Shown here in pieces: positions 54,435 through 62,552 of a DNA stretch of 64,000 bases. The translations under genes were made by a program, and so were the position numbers. The notes below the pieces were generated by a model, which worked only from the letters and a program-made list of their open reading frames with translations, searched no databases and was not told the DNA's origin. Position 1 is the first letter of the stretch, and every line of letters begins with the position of its first letter. Origin of the DNA: Aquimarina spinulae (GTDB lineage Bacteria > Bacteroidota > Bacteroidia > Flavobacteriales > Flavobacteriaceae); NCBI RefSeq assembly GCF_943373825.1, contig NZ_CALSBP010000002.1, forward strand, positions 1,229,501 through 1,293,500, in the 5' to 3' direction.

Positions 54435-55349
54435 ATGAATAGACTATTTCAATTAACAGCTTTACTATTATTACTTTTAATAAGTTGCACGACACCAAAC
54501 AGCAAAACTGATTTACTACGAAAAAAAATTGAGCAAATCGTATCTGACAAAAATGCGGTAGTTGGGGTTTCAATAATCGGAAATGATGGGAAAGATACTC
54601 TTTCTCTGGACGGAGATAAACGATTTCCAATGCAAAGTGTGTTTAAATTCCATATTGCATTAGCCGTTTTGTCAGAAGTTGATAAGGGAACATTGTCATT
54701 GGATCAAATAGTAGAAATAGATAAAGATGAACTTTTACCTGAAGACTTTTGGAGCCCACTTAGAGATGAAAACCCAAATGGAGGTAGCTTTACAATTGAA
54801 AGATTAATTCAATACACAGTTTCTCACAGCGACAATACAGCCTGTGATATTTTAATACGACTTATCGGAACACCTAAAACGGTTGAACAATACATTAAAA
54901 AGAGTGGTATAGAAGATATCCAGATTACTTTTAACGAAGAAGGATTGCAAGCAAAGTGGGAAAATATGTTCCAAAATTGGACAACCCCGAATGCTGCAAG
55001 TGAAACACTTAAAATATTTTTTGAGAATAAAAATAACTTACTTTCAAAAAGCAGTTATGATTTTTTTTGGAAAACTAATAAAGAAACAACAACAGGAAAA
55101 GGTAGAATAAGAGGGCAACTACCTAAGGAAACAATTGTTGCCCACAAGACAGGTTGGTCTGGTACAAATAAAGAAACTGGGATTACCGCTGCAGTAAACA
55201 ATATTGGAATAGTCTTTTTGCCAGATGGGAAGTACTTTATCATCAGTGTTTTTGTAACAGATTCGCAAGAAAATTTTAAAACAAACCAGAAAATTATAGC
55301 GGATATTGCAAAAGCTACTTATGATTTTTACACTATACAGACGAAATAA
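54435..55349 (+). CDS. class A beta-lactamase (subclass A2-like)
   Basis: A 304-residue lipoprotein (LLLLLISC, Cys 18) with the full class A set: SVFK at 68-71, SDN at 132-134, an omega-loop glutamate E168 in FNEEGLQAKW and KTG at 238-240. WTTPNAA after the omega loop, and Gln rather than Asn four residues after the glutamate, fit the Bacteroidota A2 group (PER/CfxA-like). It should open the beta-lactam ring by an acyl-enzyme mechanism in the periplasm. The spectrum cannot be read from sequence. It is a single-gene unit between two spacer modules. Confidence 0.92.
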   Translation: MNRLFQLTALLLLLLISCTTPNSKTDLLRKKIEQIVSDKNAVVGVSIIGNDGKDTLSLDGDKRFPMQSVFKFHIALAVLSEVDKGTLSLDQIVEIDKDELLPEDFWSPLRDENPNGGSFTIERLIQYTVSHSDNTACDILIRLIGTPKTVEQYIKKSGIEDIQITFNEEGLQAKWENMFQNWTTPNAASETLKIFFENKNNLLSKSSYDFFWKTNKETTTGKGRIRGQLPKETIVAHKTGWSGTNKETGITAAVNNIGIVFLPDGKYFIISVFVTDSQENFKTNQKIIADIAKATYDFYTIQTK

Positions 55350-55380
55350 TAAACAATCGCTAGCAGTGTGTAAAAATGTA

Positions 55381-55540
55381 TTGAAACCCGACAGCGCAGA
55401 TTTGCAATCTGTGCAATACAATAACACATCGTCTAGATAAAAACCTTGACAGGCGGGAGTTTTATGATATACGTAAACAATTATAAACACCTATAAACAG
55501 ATATATGTATACCCGTATGCATATATCATCATTCTGAATA
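55381..55540 (+). repeat. spacer module
   Basis: CCCGACAGCGCAGATTTGC-AATCTGTGCAATACAATAACAC, then GTCTAGATAAAAACCTTGAC and the hairpin ATATATGTATAC/GTATGCATATAT. It runs almost to the VOC gene start. Confidence 0.8.
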
Positions 55541-55543
55541 ATT

Positions 55544-56251
55544 ATGATCAAAATGAAAAGAAAATATCCCTATTTTGCTTTTTGCATTGTAGTATTGATA
55601 GTAGTAGGATGTGCAAAAAAAGAAGTGAACAATATGCAAATAGACCATATCATACTGGCCATAAACGACCTTGATTTGGGCATTAAACAATTTGAGGAAT
55701 TAACCGGGGTAAAAGCCGTATATGGAGGAGGGCATCCAAACAGTTATACTCATAATGCTATAATACCCATGGGCGATATGATTTATATTGAAATCCTGGC
55801 ACCAAAGAATGAATTGGACACAATTCCTGAATTTTTTAAAAATATGAATGTTTTAAAACCTATTGGTTTTGCAATAGCTACCGATACCATAGAATTTCTG
55901 GAGAAAACAATCGTAGACTCTCAATTTGAAACCAAAGGAATTGAAAATTGGTCAAGAAATAAACCCAACGGAGAGGAATTGAAATGGAAGTTGTTACGGA
56001 TAACTAATCCAGGGCTAAACATTAATCCTTTCTTTATAAGTTGGTCTGATAAAACAACTCATCCTTCGGTTCAAAAGAACACCCTTTGTTTTTTGAAAGA
56101 ATTTCAAATTAAAACTCCGCATAAAAAGGATATAACAGACATTTTGTTGAAGAACAAATCAACGATTCAATTCATGAAGATGGAAGATGGAGATACAACG
56201 CAACTTAAAGTAACCATTAAGACCCCAAAAGGAGAGGTAACATTTAAATAA
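55544..56251 (+). CDS. VOC/glyoxalase-like domain lipoprotein
   Basis: A 235-residue protein with a lipoprotein-type signal (IVVLIVVGC) and then a vicinal-oxygen-chelate fold: MQIDHIILAINDLDLGIKQFEELTGVKAVYGGGHPNSYTHNAIIPMGDMIYIEILAP. The histidine in DHI and the glutamate in YIEI occupy the usual metal-ligand positions. The layout, a single longer domain, is like the glyoxalase_3 type. The substrate is unknown. A start at the second ATG, 55553, is also possible. It lies between two spacer modules. Confidence 0.85.
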   Translation: MIKMKRKYPYFAFCIVVLIVVGCAKKEVNNMQIDHIILAINDLDLGIKQFEELTGVKAVYGGGHPNSYTHNAIIPMGDMIYIEILAPKNELDTIPEFFKNMNVLKPIGFAIATDTIEFLEKTIVDSQFETKGIENWSRNKPNGEELKWKLLRITNPGLNINPFFISWSDKTTHPSVQKNTLCFLKEFQIKTPHKKDITDILLKNKSTIQFMKMEDGDTTQLKVTIKTPKGEVTFK

Positions 56252-56395
56252 CTATACATAACAATACCCCACTGCGCGATTTGAAATCTGTGCAATATCC
56301 GAAAGCGCGGATTTGAAATCCGTGTAATACAATAACACATCGTCTAGATAAAAACCTTGACAAGCGGGAGTATTATGATATACATAAACGGATCA
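56252..56395 (+). repeat. spacer module with tandem palindromes
   Basis: Two successive palindromes (CGATTTGAAATCTG and CGGATTTGAAATCCG), then the 89-bp segment 56297-56385, which matches 57224-57312 at 87 of 89 bases. Confidence 0.85.
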
Positions 56396-56439
56396 ATTTT
56401 TGATAATAATTGACAATATAATTTGTCATTACTCGAGAT

Positions 56440-57081
56440 ATGAATAGAAATTTGATATTAATAATCATTTTTATCCCAATTATATCATTTTCACAATCAA
56501 TTAAAAATTGGAATGAGAAAACTTATAATGTTTTAAATACAATTAAACTTGATTTAACAAGAGAACAGTTTAACTATTTTAAATCTATAATTCTAAACAG
56601 GCAAAAGTATCAGACACAAAAAAGAATAGATTCCACAAAAGGAGTTATCAAAATAGTAGAAGGTTATAATTTTAAAGAGAATACGTTTGGAATTATTGAA
56701 GAATATCGTTTTTCAAATGGAAGAATATTCACTTATTTGAATAATTTAAAAGAATGGGGAGTGAGTTTCGATGATTACGACAATTTTGTTGAAGCAAGTA
56801 ATAGAAAGCACAAAATTGATACGATTCTTCCACGAAAATACACTGCTGTATTAGGTTGTATAGGAAATAAACGCGCAATTAGAAAATCAAAAAGAATTGA
56901 AAAGATGGCTAAAAACCAAGGTGTCGTAATTGAAAATTATTTAAAAATAGAAACGTTAATTGACTCGGTAGTTGATAAAATTTATATTTCATTTTTAATT
57001 CCAAAAAGTGGAGCTAGAGAAGTTCAGATATCTTATGGACCATTTTATCTTGATGTTGAATTGGAATATTGGTTGAATTAA
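56440..57081 (+). CDS. hypothetical secreted protein
   Basis: A 213-residue protein with a signal peptide (about 1-18, ending ISFSQ). It has a basic central region (KYTAVLGCIGNKRAIRKSKRIEKMAKNQG) and a beta-rich C-terminus. The family is not recognised. It is very AT-rich, like the neighbouring single-gene units, and lies between two spacer modules. Confidence 0.6.
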   Translation: MNRNLILIIIFIPIISFSQSIKNWNEKTYNVLNTIKLDLTREQFNYFKSIILNRQKYQTQKRIDSTKGVIKIVEGYNFKENTFGIIEEYRFSNGRIFTYLNNLKEWGVSFDDYDNFVEASNRKHKIDTILPRKYTAVLGCIGNKRAIRKSKRIEKMAKNQGVVIENYLKIETLIDSVVDKIYISFLIPKSGAREVQISYGPFYLDVELEYWLN

Positions 57082-57223
57082 AAACTGGTTGCAACAAGAT
57101 ATATGCATTCATAATAGCTAAGTGATAAACAGAGAAGCTTTAACACAAAACAGCAGGCAACACTATAACACTGATCTTTATATCAATCTTAGGGTTTTGA
57201 TTGAGGAAATAGATATTATTTAA

Positions 57224-57315
57224 ATCCGAAAGCGCGGATTTGAAATCCGTGTAATACAATAACACATCGTCTAGATAAAAACCTTGACAAGTGCGAGTAT
57301 TATGATATACATTAA
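57224..57315 (+). repeat. spacer module
   Basis: Near-identical (87/89) to 56297-56385: CGGATTTGAAATCCGTGTAA, AACACATCGTCTAGATAAAA and CCTTGACAAG. About 55 further bases without motifs lead to the next start codon. Confidence 0.85.
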
Positions 57316-57369
57316 GTATAAATTAATTCCCAAAATAAAATTAACTTTATCGGCATCAATCAACATGTT

Positions 57370-57828
57370 ATGAGAAACCAAATTATACTAGTGGCCTGTT
57401 CGTTTATTTTTATGACCTGCAACAAAAACGAAACCGCCCCAACCCTATCAAAACCTAAAGAGATCAAAAAAATAGAAGGAGCATGGAAAATGGTGTATGG
57501 AGAGATCAAAGAAGGAGATTCTGTAAAAATTAAAGACATGACCTCATCAGATTTTATAAAAATCATCGGTAAGGATCATTTTGCATTTTTTAATCAAGAT
57601 CATACCAACCCAGATGGTTTTTATGGAGGCGGAGGAACCTATACTCTAGAAGGAAATACCTATACAGAAACATTACAATATTGTGCGGTAGAAGCTGTAA
57701 GAGGTCACAAATTTCCATTTACCATAGAAATAAAAGGAGATACTCTTATACAATATGGGCTAGAGGAAGTAAAAGAAGCTAACATAAAAAGGTATGTTGT
57801 AGAAAAATATATTAGAAAGAATAAATAG
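57370..57828 (+). CDS. hypothetical lipoprotein, lipocalin-like
   Basis: A 152-residue protein with a lipoprotein signal (MRNQIILVACSFIFMTC, Cys 17). KKIEGAWKMVYGEIKEGD at about 36-53, GGGGTYTLEGNTYTETLQY at 86-104 and a closing KRYVVEKYIRK give the strand order of the small lipocalin-like proteins seen in Bacteroidota. A role in binding a small hydrophobic ligand is inferred. It lies between two spacer modules. Confidence 0.7.
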   Translation: MRNQIILVACSFIFMTCNKNETAPTLSKPKEIKKIEGAWKMVYGEIKEGDSVKIKDMTSSDFIKIIGKDHFAFFNQDHTNPDGFYGGGGTYTLEGNTYTETLQYCAVEAVRGHKFPFTIEIKGDTLIQYGLEEVKEANIKRYVVEKYIRKNK

Positions 57829-57935
57829 TAGCTTTGGGTAATTAAACAAATAAAGCGTTTGTAAACAATTGATAAAAAAATACAAACGAGTATACATGTA
57901 CTGGTATACACATACTATTTGTTGTAACTAATGTA
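57829..57935 (+). repeat. spacer module
   Basis: AGTAGCTTTGGGTAATTAAA is shared with the 54.3 kb module. Then come TTTGTAAACAATTGATAAA, the GTATAC/GTATAC hairpin and the terminal ATTTGTTGTAAC before the DUF4287 gene. Confidence 0.75.
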
Positions 57936-57950
57936 ACTAATAGATTAAAA

Positions 57951-58493
57951 ATGGATAAAGCATTACAAACTATGATTGACAACATGCCTGAAAAAACAGG
58001 TAAGTCATTAGATGAATGGAAAGCAATTCTTAAAGAAAAGTCCTTCACTAAACATTCTGAAGGGGTTAATTTTTTAAAGACAGAGCATAATTTGACTCAT
58101 GGGTTTGCTAATACAATTGTTACTTTATCCAAAGAAGAAAATAACTCTCCTGATGATTTAGTGGGCGCCCAATATAAAGGGAAAGAAAATCTGATTCCAA
58201 TGTATAAGAAACTAATTGACTATGTTACATCATTAGGCTCTGATGTAACCATTACCCCTAAAAAAGGAAGTGTTAGTATTATTAGAAAAAGGCAATTCGT
58301 TTTAATTAAGCCGGCTACCAAAACAAGAATTGACTTAGGATTTAAACTAAAAGACAAACCAACTACAGATAGACTTGAAAACTCGGGGCCATTCGGTACA
58401 ATGTGCACTCATAGAGTTCGGCTATCCGAAGAATCAGAAATTGACAAAGAATTAAAAAACTGGATATCTGAAGCTTATGAAAAATCAATATAA
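57951..58493 (+). CDS. DUF4287/DUF5655 domain protein
   Basis: A 180-residue soluble protein. The N-terminal DUF4287 (about 1-60; MIDNMPEKTGKSLDEWKAILKE ... LKTEHNLTHGFANTIV) precedes a C-terminal DUF5655 (about 70-178; YKGKENLIPMYKKLIDYVTSLG ... RKRQFVLIKPATKTRIDLGFKL). Both domains are common in small cytoplasmic proteins of unknown function that move between genomes. It is a single-gene unit between two spacer modules. Confidence 0.85.
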   Translation: MDKALQTMIDNMPEKTGKSLDEWKAILKEKSFTKHSEGVNFLKTEHNLTHGFANTIVTLSKEENNSPDDLVGAQYKGKENLIPMYKKLIDYVTSLGSDVTITPKKGSVSIIRKRQFVLIKPATKTRIDLGFKLKDKPTTDRLENSGPFGTMCTHRVRLSEESEIDKELKNWISEAYEKSI

Positions 58494-58519
58494 AACCGGG
58501 TACGACAATACTAAAGCAT

Positions 58520-58638
58520 AGGCCTAACCCGAAAGCGCGCATTTGCAATCCTTATAATATAATACTCAACGCCTTATTAATACAAGCCTTAATAGGCGTG
58601 AGTGTACTAATACATATATTCTGTTGTTAGCACAACAT
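58520..58638 (+). repeat. spacer module with bulged attC-like stem
   Basis: CCCGAAAGCGCGCATTTGC is followed by a long stem in which ACTCA, CGCC and TATTAA (58564-58580) pair with TTAATAGGCGTGAGT (58589-58603), leaving two single bases (58569 and 58574) unpaired on one arm only. It ends GTTGTTAGCACAAC. Confidence 0.8.
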
Positions 58639-58812
58639 ATAAAAGTTCGATCAATACCGTTTAAACGTGAATTCGACATAAGACAATCTACCTTAGGTAT
58701 TTAAAATTTCATTAAAAGAAAAATTAACATTTCATTTTCAATTAGGTAACCAGAAATTAATGTAATTGAGTTAATTATAAAATACTTTTATCTTAAACTA
58801 AAATTATAAGAG

Positions 58813-59400
58813 GTGAAAGGCAATAGACTTATTTATGGAATGATTTTGACATTAATAATTTTAATTTTTCTGTCAGAAAATTCTACTAAATTAAAATCTG
58901 GAGATATTGCATTTGTTGGATTTAATGCTAATAATGATAGTTTCGAAATTATAACTTTTATTAATATACCTCCAAAAACATCAATTCATTTTACAGATTC
59001 TGAATGGAATGGAAATCGTTTTGGTGCAGACGAAAATGATCTAGTCTGGGAAACAGGAGAAGAGATTATATCCAAAGGGTCTATAATCAAATTTACCAGT
59101 CTAGGTTCAAATCCCATTGTTTCCTCGGGCACATTAAAAAATACTCTTAGAATATCGAAAAAAGAAGAGGCAATATTTGCATACGTGGGATCGACAAAGA
59201 TGCCCACTAAATTTTTGGCTGCAATGGCTAATGATAAACTTGGATATGGAACATTATTAAATACAGGGTTGGATAACAAATCTGTATTAACCTTTCCAAA
59301 AGGTACAACCTATGCCACCTATAAAGGCCATCATAATTATCAAAATGTTAATGAATATATTGTTGCTTTAAACAAAATATCGAATTATACATTTCAATAA
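58813..59400 (+). CDS. hypothetical secreted or anchored protein, LTD-like
   Basis: A 195-residue protein from a GTG at 58813 preceded by AAGAG; ATG at 58840 is the alternative. One N-terminal hydrophobic segment is followed by a beta-sandwich. The phrases SGDIAFVGFNANNDSFEIITFINIPP, IHFTDSEWNGNRFG and WETGEEIISKGSIIKFTSLGS resemble lamin-tail-like domains found in secreted Bacteroidota proteins (pattern only). The function is unknown. About 170 bases upstream of it hold no gene. Confidence 0.6.
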   Translation: MKGNRLIYGMILTLIILIFLSENSTKLKSGDIAFVGFNANNDSFEIITFINIPPKTSIHFTDSEWNGNRFGADENDLVWETGEEIISKGSIIKFTSLGSNPIVSSGTLKNTLRISKKEEAIFAYVGSTKMPTKFLAAMANDKLGYGTLLNTGLDNKSVLTFPKGTTYATYKGHHNYQNVNEYIVALNKISNYTFQ

Positions 59401-59449
59401 TTAAATAGAACAAACAGAAATCGCCTGGAAATTCTAAATACATTTATCA

Positions 59450-59530
59450 ATACCCGACAACGCACATTTGCAATCTGTACAACACAATACTCATCGCCAC
59501 ATAAAATAATAAATGTGAGTGTTATATTAC
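59450..59530 (+). repeat. spacer module, diverged
   Basis: CCCGACAACGCACATTTGC-AATCTGTACAACACAATACTCATCGC is followed by a CACAT / ATGTG stem and AGTGTTATATTAC. It lacks the GTTGGCAAC-like end. Confidence 0.65.
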
Positions 59531-59615
59531 ATAAAAACACAGATTTGTCGATGGTTTTGTAACTTTACTCTGTTACGACATAAATAATAAACGTAATGTA
59601 CAAGCCCGACTTAGA

Positions 59616-60419
59616 ATGAAGATATTAACTAAGGGAAAATATTATGGAATAAAGGATTCTGAAAAATCATTTGGCGGGATTCTGCTATCGCAATACGATT
59701 ATAAAAAAGACAGAACAGACTGGCACTACCACGAAAACCCATATTTCTGGTATATTCTAAATGGTGATATGATGGATTGTAATAAGAACGTGAAGACCTT
59801 GTGCCCATCAGGAAGCTTAATGTTTAATAATTGGCAAGAAGTTCATTATGGCTCTAAACATTCTAAAAATGCTAATGGTTTTCATTTAGAATTTCAAAAA
59901 AAATGGTTAGATACTAATGGGATAGATTTGGATTTACTTGAAGGGAGTCTATTAATTCAAAACCCACAAGTACATTTTCTTTTTGCAAAATTATATTATG
60001 AATTTATAAACTCTGATCAATACAGCGAGGTTTCTGTAGAAGTTCTATTATTACAAATTTGTGAAGCATTAAGTGGATTAATAGAAACCAATCTCAAAAA
60101 TATCCCAAACTGGATAAATGATCTAAAAGAATTACTTCATTTCGATAATTCAAACCTTAGCTTACAATACCTTTCTGATCAACTAGGAGTACATCCCGTT
60201 CATATCTCAAGGGCAGCACCAAAATATCTCTCTACAAGTCTTGGAGAGTATGTAAGGCAACATAAATTAAAAAAAGCTATACCTCTACTGCTCGACCCAA
60301 GTAACTCGTTGACTAAAATTGCATATCAAACAGGTTTTTCTGATCAAAGCCATTTTAACCGTGTCTTTAAATCCCATTTTAATATGAATCCCAGTTTCTA
60401 CCGAAAAAGAATTACATAA
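59616..60419 (+). CDS. AraC family transcriptional regulator
   Basis: A 267-residue protein: an N-terminal cupin-like domain (about 20-100; DRTDWHYHENPYFWYILNGDM ... HYGSKHSKNANGFHLEF) and a C-terminal AraC double helix-turn-helix (about 165-265; LSLQYLSDQLGVHPVHISRAA ... IAYQTGFSDQSHFNRVFKSHFNMNPSFYRK). It resembles cupin-type regulators that sense a small molecule. It lies 76 bp upstream of the serine hydrolase gene on the same strand and may control it (inference). Confidence 0.9.
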   Translation: MKILTKGKYYGIKDSEKSFGGILLSQYDYKKDRTDWHYHENPYFWYILNGDMMDCNKNVKTLCPSGSLMFNNWQEVHYGSKHSKNANGFHLEFQKKWLDTNGIDLDLLEGSLLIQNPQVHFLFAKLYYEFINSDQYSEVSVEVLLLQICEALSGLIETNLKNIPNWINDLKELLHFDNSNLSLQYLSDQLGVHPVHISRAAPKYLSTSLGEYVRQHKLKKAIPLLLDPSNSLTKIAYQTGFSDQSHFNRVFKSHFNMNPSFYRKRIT

Positions 60420-60448
60420 AAAATAGCAATGTTAATCTGATACAATTT

Positions 60449-60474
60449 TTGTAAATATCGATATGTTACTTTTG
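60449..60474 (+). promoter_or_regulatory. candidate promoter of the serine hydrolase gene
   Basis: TACTTTTG (60467-60474) is an exact TAnnTTTG box, with TTG at 60449-60451, 15 nt upstream, slightly closer than usual. It lies 21 bases before the ATG, so the gene can be transcribed separately from the AraC gene. Confidence 0.5.
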
Positions 60475-60495
60475 AACTCAATTAAAACTTAAATT

Positions 60496-62142
60496 ATGTT
60501 TAAAAATTTAACGTTATCACTCTTGTTATGTTTCTCATTTTTTACAAGCTGTGCTCAACAAAATATAGTAGATTTTATAGGAGAATGGGAAGGAAAAACA
60601 ACGAACAAAGATGCCCTTAATCTAGACATAATCGTTAAAAAACTGAGTGAAGAAGATGCCGTTTTTACACTTTCAAATAACAAAGAAATTATAACGAAAA
60701 AATTCAAATTTGATAACAGAATCAATCTTGCATTAGGTGATAACCTTATTTTTAGTGGAATCGTTAATGACGGGCAATCAGAAATAAACGGTTTTATTAA
60801 ATCAAAGCGGTATTTGTACCCTGCTAAACTCTATAAAAAAGGAGATCATTTTGAAGGAAAGTGGAATCTATCGATAATTCATTATCTACAGCCTCAATCT
60901 TTGCGTTTAACGATAAAAGAAGGCGGTGGATCTGATGATGAATATCGAGCTTACCCAATTCTTGGAAATCTCTGGTGCAATAATTTTAAGAAAAAGAATA
61001 ATTCTATTTCATTTACAGATTCTAATACAGGGCTTGAATTTGACGGGCAATTAAAACCCTCTGAAGTTGTATTAAATATTAGTCTGGAAGGGAATTTTAT
61101 TACAAAAACATCATTTAAAAAAAGCATAAAGCATAAAAAGGATACTTCAATAAATGAAAATTCTCAAATAAACGACGGCTGGGAGTTATCAAAAAATCGA
61201 TTAGTACTACAAAAAATGGAAGAAGGCATTCGTAATGATAGTCTAGTCGGAATAGAGGGAATACTTATTGCAAAAAATGGTAAGATCACTTATGAAAAAT
61301 ATTTTGCAGGCTTCAATGTTAACATTCCGCACGGTATGCGTTCTGCCTCAAAAAGTATCTCATCTGCCATCATCGGTATAGCCATTGATGATAAAATTAT
61401 AGAGAGTGTCGACAAAAAACTATATGATTTTATCCCTCAAGCATATCAGTATACAAAAGATTCCTTAAAATCTAAAATTACCATCAAAGACTTATTAACG
61501 ATGAGTTCTGGATTAGACGTAAATAACAAAGCATATGAAGAGTACTACCAAGAATCAAATAATTGGTTAAAAACAGTACTTGAAGCACTTATGGTAAAGG
61601 TCCCTGGAACTTATGCCGATTATGGGTCTGCAAACCCATTTTTACTAGGCGTTTATTTAAGTAATCGATTAGACGTACCCTTAGAATTTTATATGGCTGA
61701 TAAGCTTTTCTCACCTCTGGGAATTACAAATTACATATTGAATACCGACGATACAAAAGCTATACCTTATTTTGGAGGTGGGTTTCATTTAACCCCAAGG
61801 GATATGTTGAAATTTGGGCAACTTTATCTAAATGAAGGTGTATGGAATAGCAAACGAATTATTTCAGAAAATTGGATAAGAGAGTCTTTCAAGAAACATA
61901 CAAGATTGCAGGATAGAAGAGATAAAAATCAATATGGCTACCTATGGTGGCATGACACCTATATCATCAATGAAGAGGCAATTACATCTATTGAAGCACG
62001 AGGTGCCGGAGGGCAATTTATTTTTATAGTTCCAGCGCTGGAATCCGTAGTTGTAATAACAGCAGGAAATTATAGGAATAGGAAAGGTAATCAATCACGG
62101 GAAATATTTGCAAAGTATATTCTTCCTGCACTGTTAAATTAA
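60496..62142 (+). CDS. serine hydrolase, class C beta-lactamase family
   Basis: A 548-residue lipoprotein (FFTSC, Cys 19). The first ~220 residues are a beta-rich domain; the rest is a PF00144-type serine hydrolase with nucleophile S283-A-S-K286 in GMRSASKSISS, a tyrosine region DYGSANPFLLG (Y376) and a C-terminal ARGAGGQFIFIVP in place of the KTG strand, as in many esterase-like members. It could hydrolyse esters, amides or D-amino acid peptides in the envelope. An AraC gene and an own TAnnTTTG box lie upstream. Confidence 0.88.
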   Translation: MFKNLTLSLLLCFSFFTSCAQQNIVDFIGEWEGKTTNKDALNLDIIVKKLSEEDAVFTLSNNKEIITKKFKFDNRINLALGDNLIFSGIVNDGQSEINGFIKSKRYLYPAKLYKKGDHFEGKWNLSIIHYLQPQSLRLTIKEGGGSDDEYRAYPILGNLWCNNFKKKNNSISFTDSNTGLEFDGQLKPSEVVLNISLEGNFITKTSFKKSIKHKKDTSINENSQINDGWELSKNRLVLQKMEEGIRNDSLVGIEGILIAKNGKITYEKYFAGFNVNIPHGMRSASKSISSAIIGIAIDDKIIESVDKKLYDFIPQAYQYTKDSLKSKITIKDLLTMSSGLDVNNKAYEEYYQESNNWLKTVLEALMVKVPGTYADYGSANPFLLGVYLSNRLDVPLEFYMADKLFSPLGITNYILNTDDTKAIPYFGGGFHLTPRDMLKFGQLYLNEGVWNSKRIISENWIRESFKKHTRLQDRRDKNQYGYLWWHDTYIINEEAITSIEARGAGGQFIFIVPALESVVVITAGNYRNRKGNQSREIFAKYILPALLN

Positions 62143-62159
62143 AAGACCAGCACATAACA

Positions 62160-62410
62160 AAGTATTAATCAATTGAGAATAGTATTAAAATGCATTTCGG
62201 CCTATGTACCGAGGTGTACACGCACTCGATCCCGAGGAAATCAAAAACATGTACCGTACTATAGATATCCTATAATTCTAAACTTGATCCAGAATCCAGA
62301 ATCGCATTTCCAAAAGTGGACCCCAGATCAAGTCTGGGGTGACAAGTTGTACCGTTCCCTTCGGCGCGCCTGTCCTGAGTTTATCGAAGGGCTCAGGGTA
62401 CGATATATAT
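62160..62410. repeat. dispersed repeat block
   Basis: Contains CGCACTCGATCCCGAGGAAA, TTGATCCAGAATCCAGAATC, GATCAAGTCTGGGGTGACA and CCTGTCCTGAGTTTATCGAA, all shared with the 39, 41, 51 and 52 kb blocks. The 62143-62552 gap holds no gene; a frame across it is an artefact. Confidence 0.7.
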
Positions 62411-62552
62411 TTTAAAGATGTAAACAACAACAAAATTCATAATAAATTCACAATTAACAGAGGTTAGGCTCTCTATCAATCTACCTTTAACCTTACTTTC
62501 ACATATGTCGGTTTCTTATTTTATTACCTTCCGCCGATTAAAAATTCTTCAC

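Noticed and set aside
52770..59615. Classical integron attC array
   Set aside because: The spacer ends are GTTGGCAAC/GTTAGCAC-like and do not fit the GTTRRRY core, and neither an integrase gene nor an attI site is in the window. I report an integron-like pattern only.
62173..62415. 80-codon open frame
   Set aside because: It consists of dispersed intergenic repeats also found at 39, 41, 51 and 52 kb.
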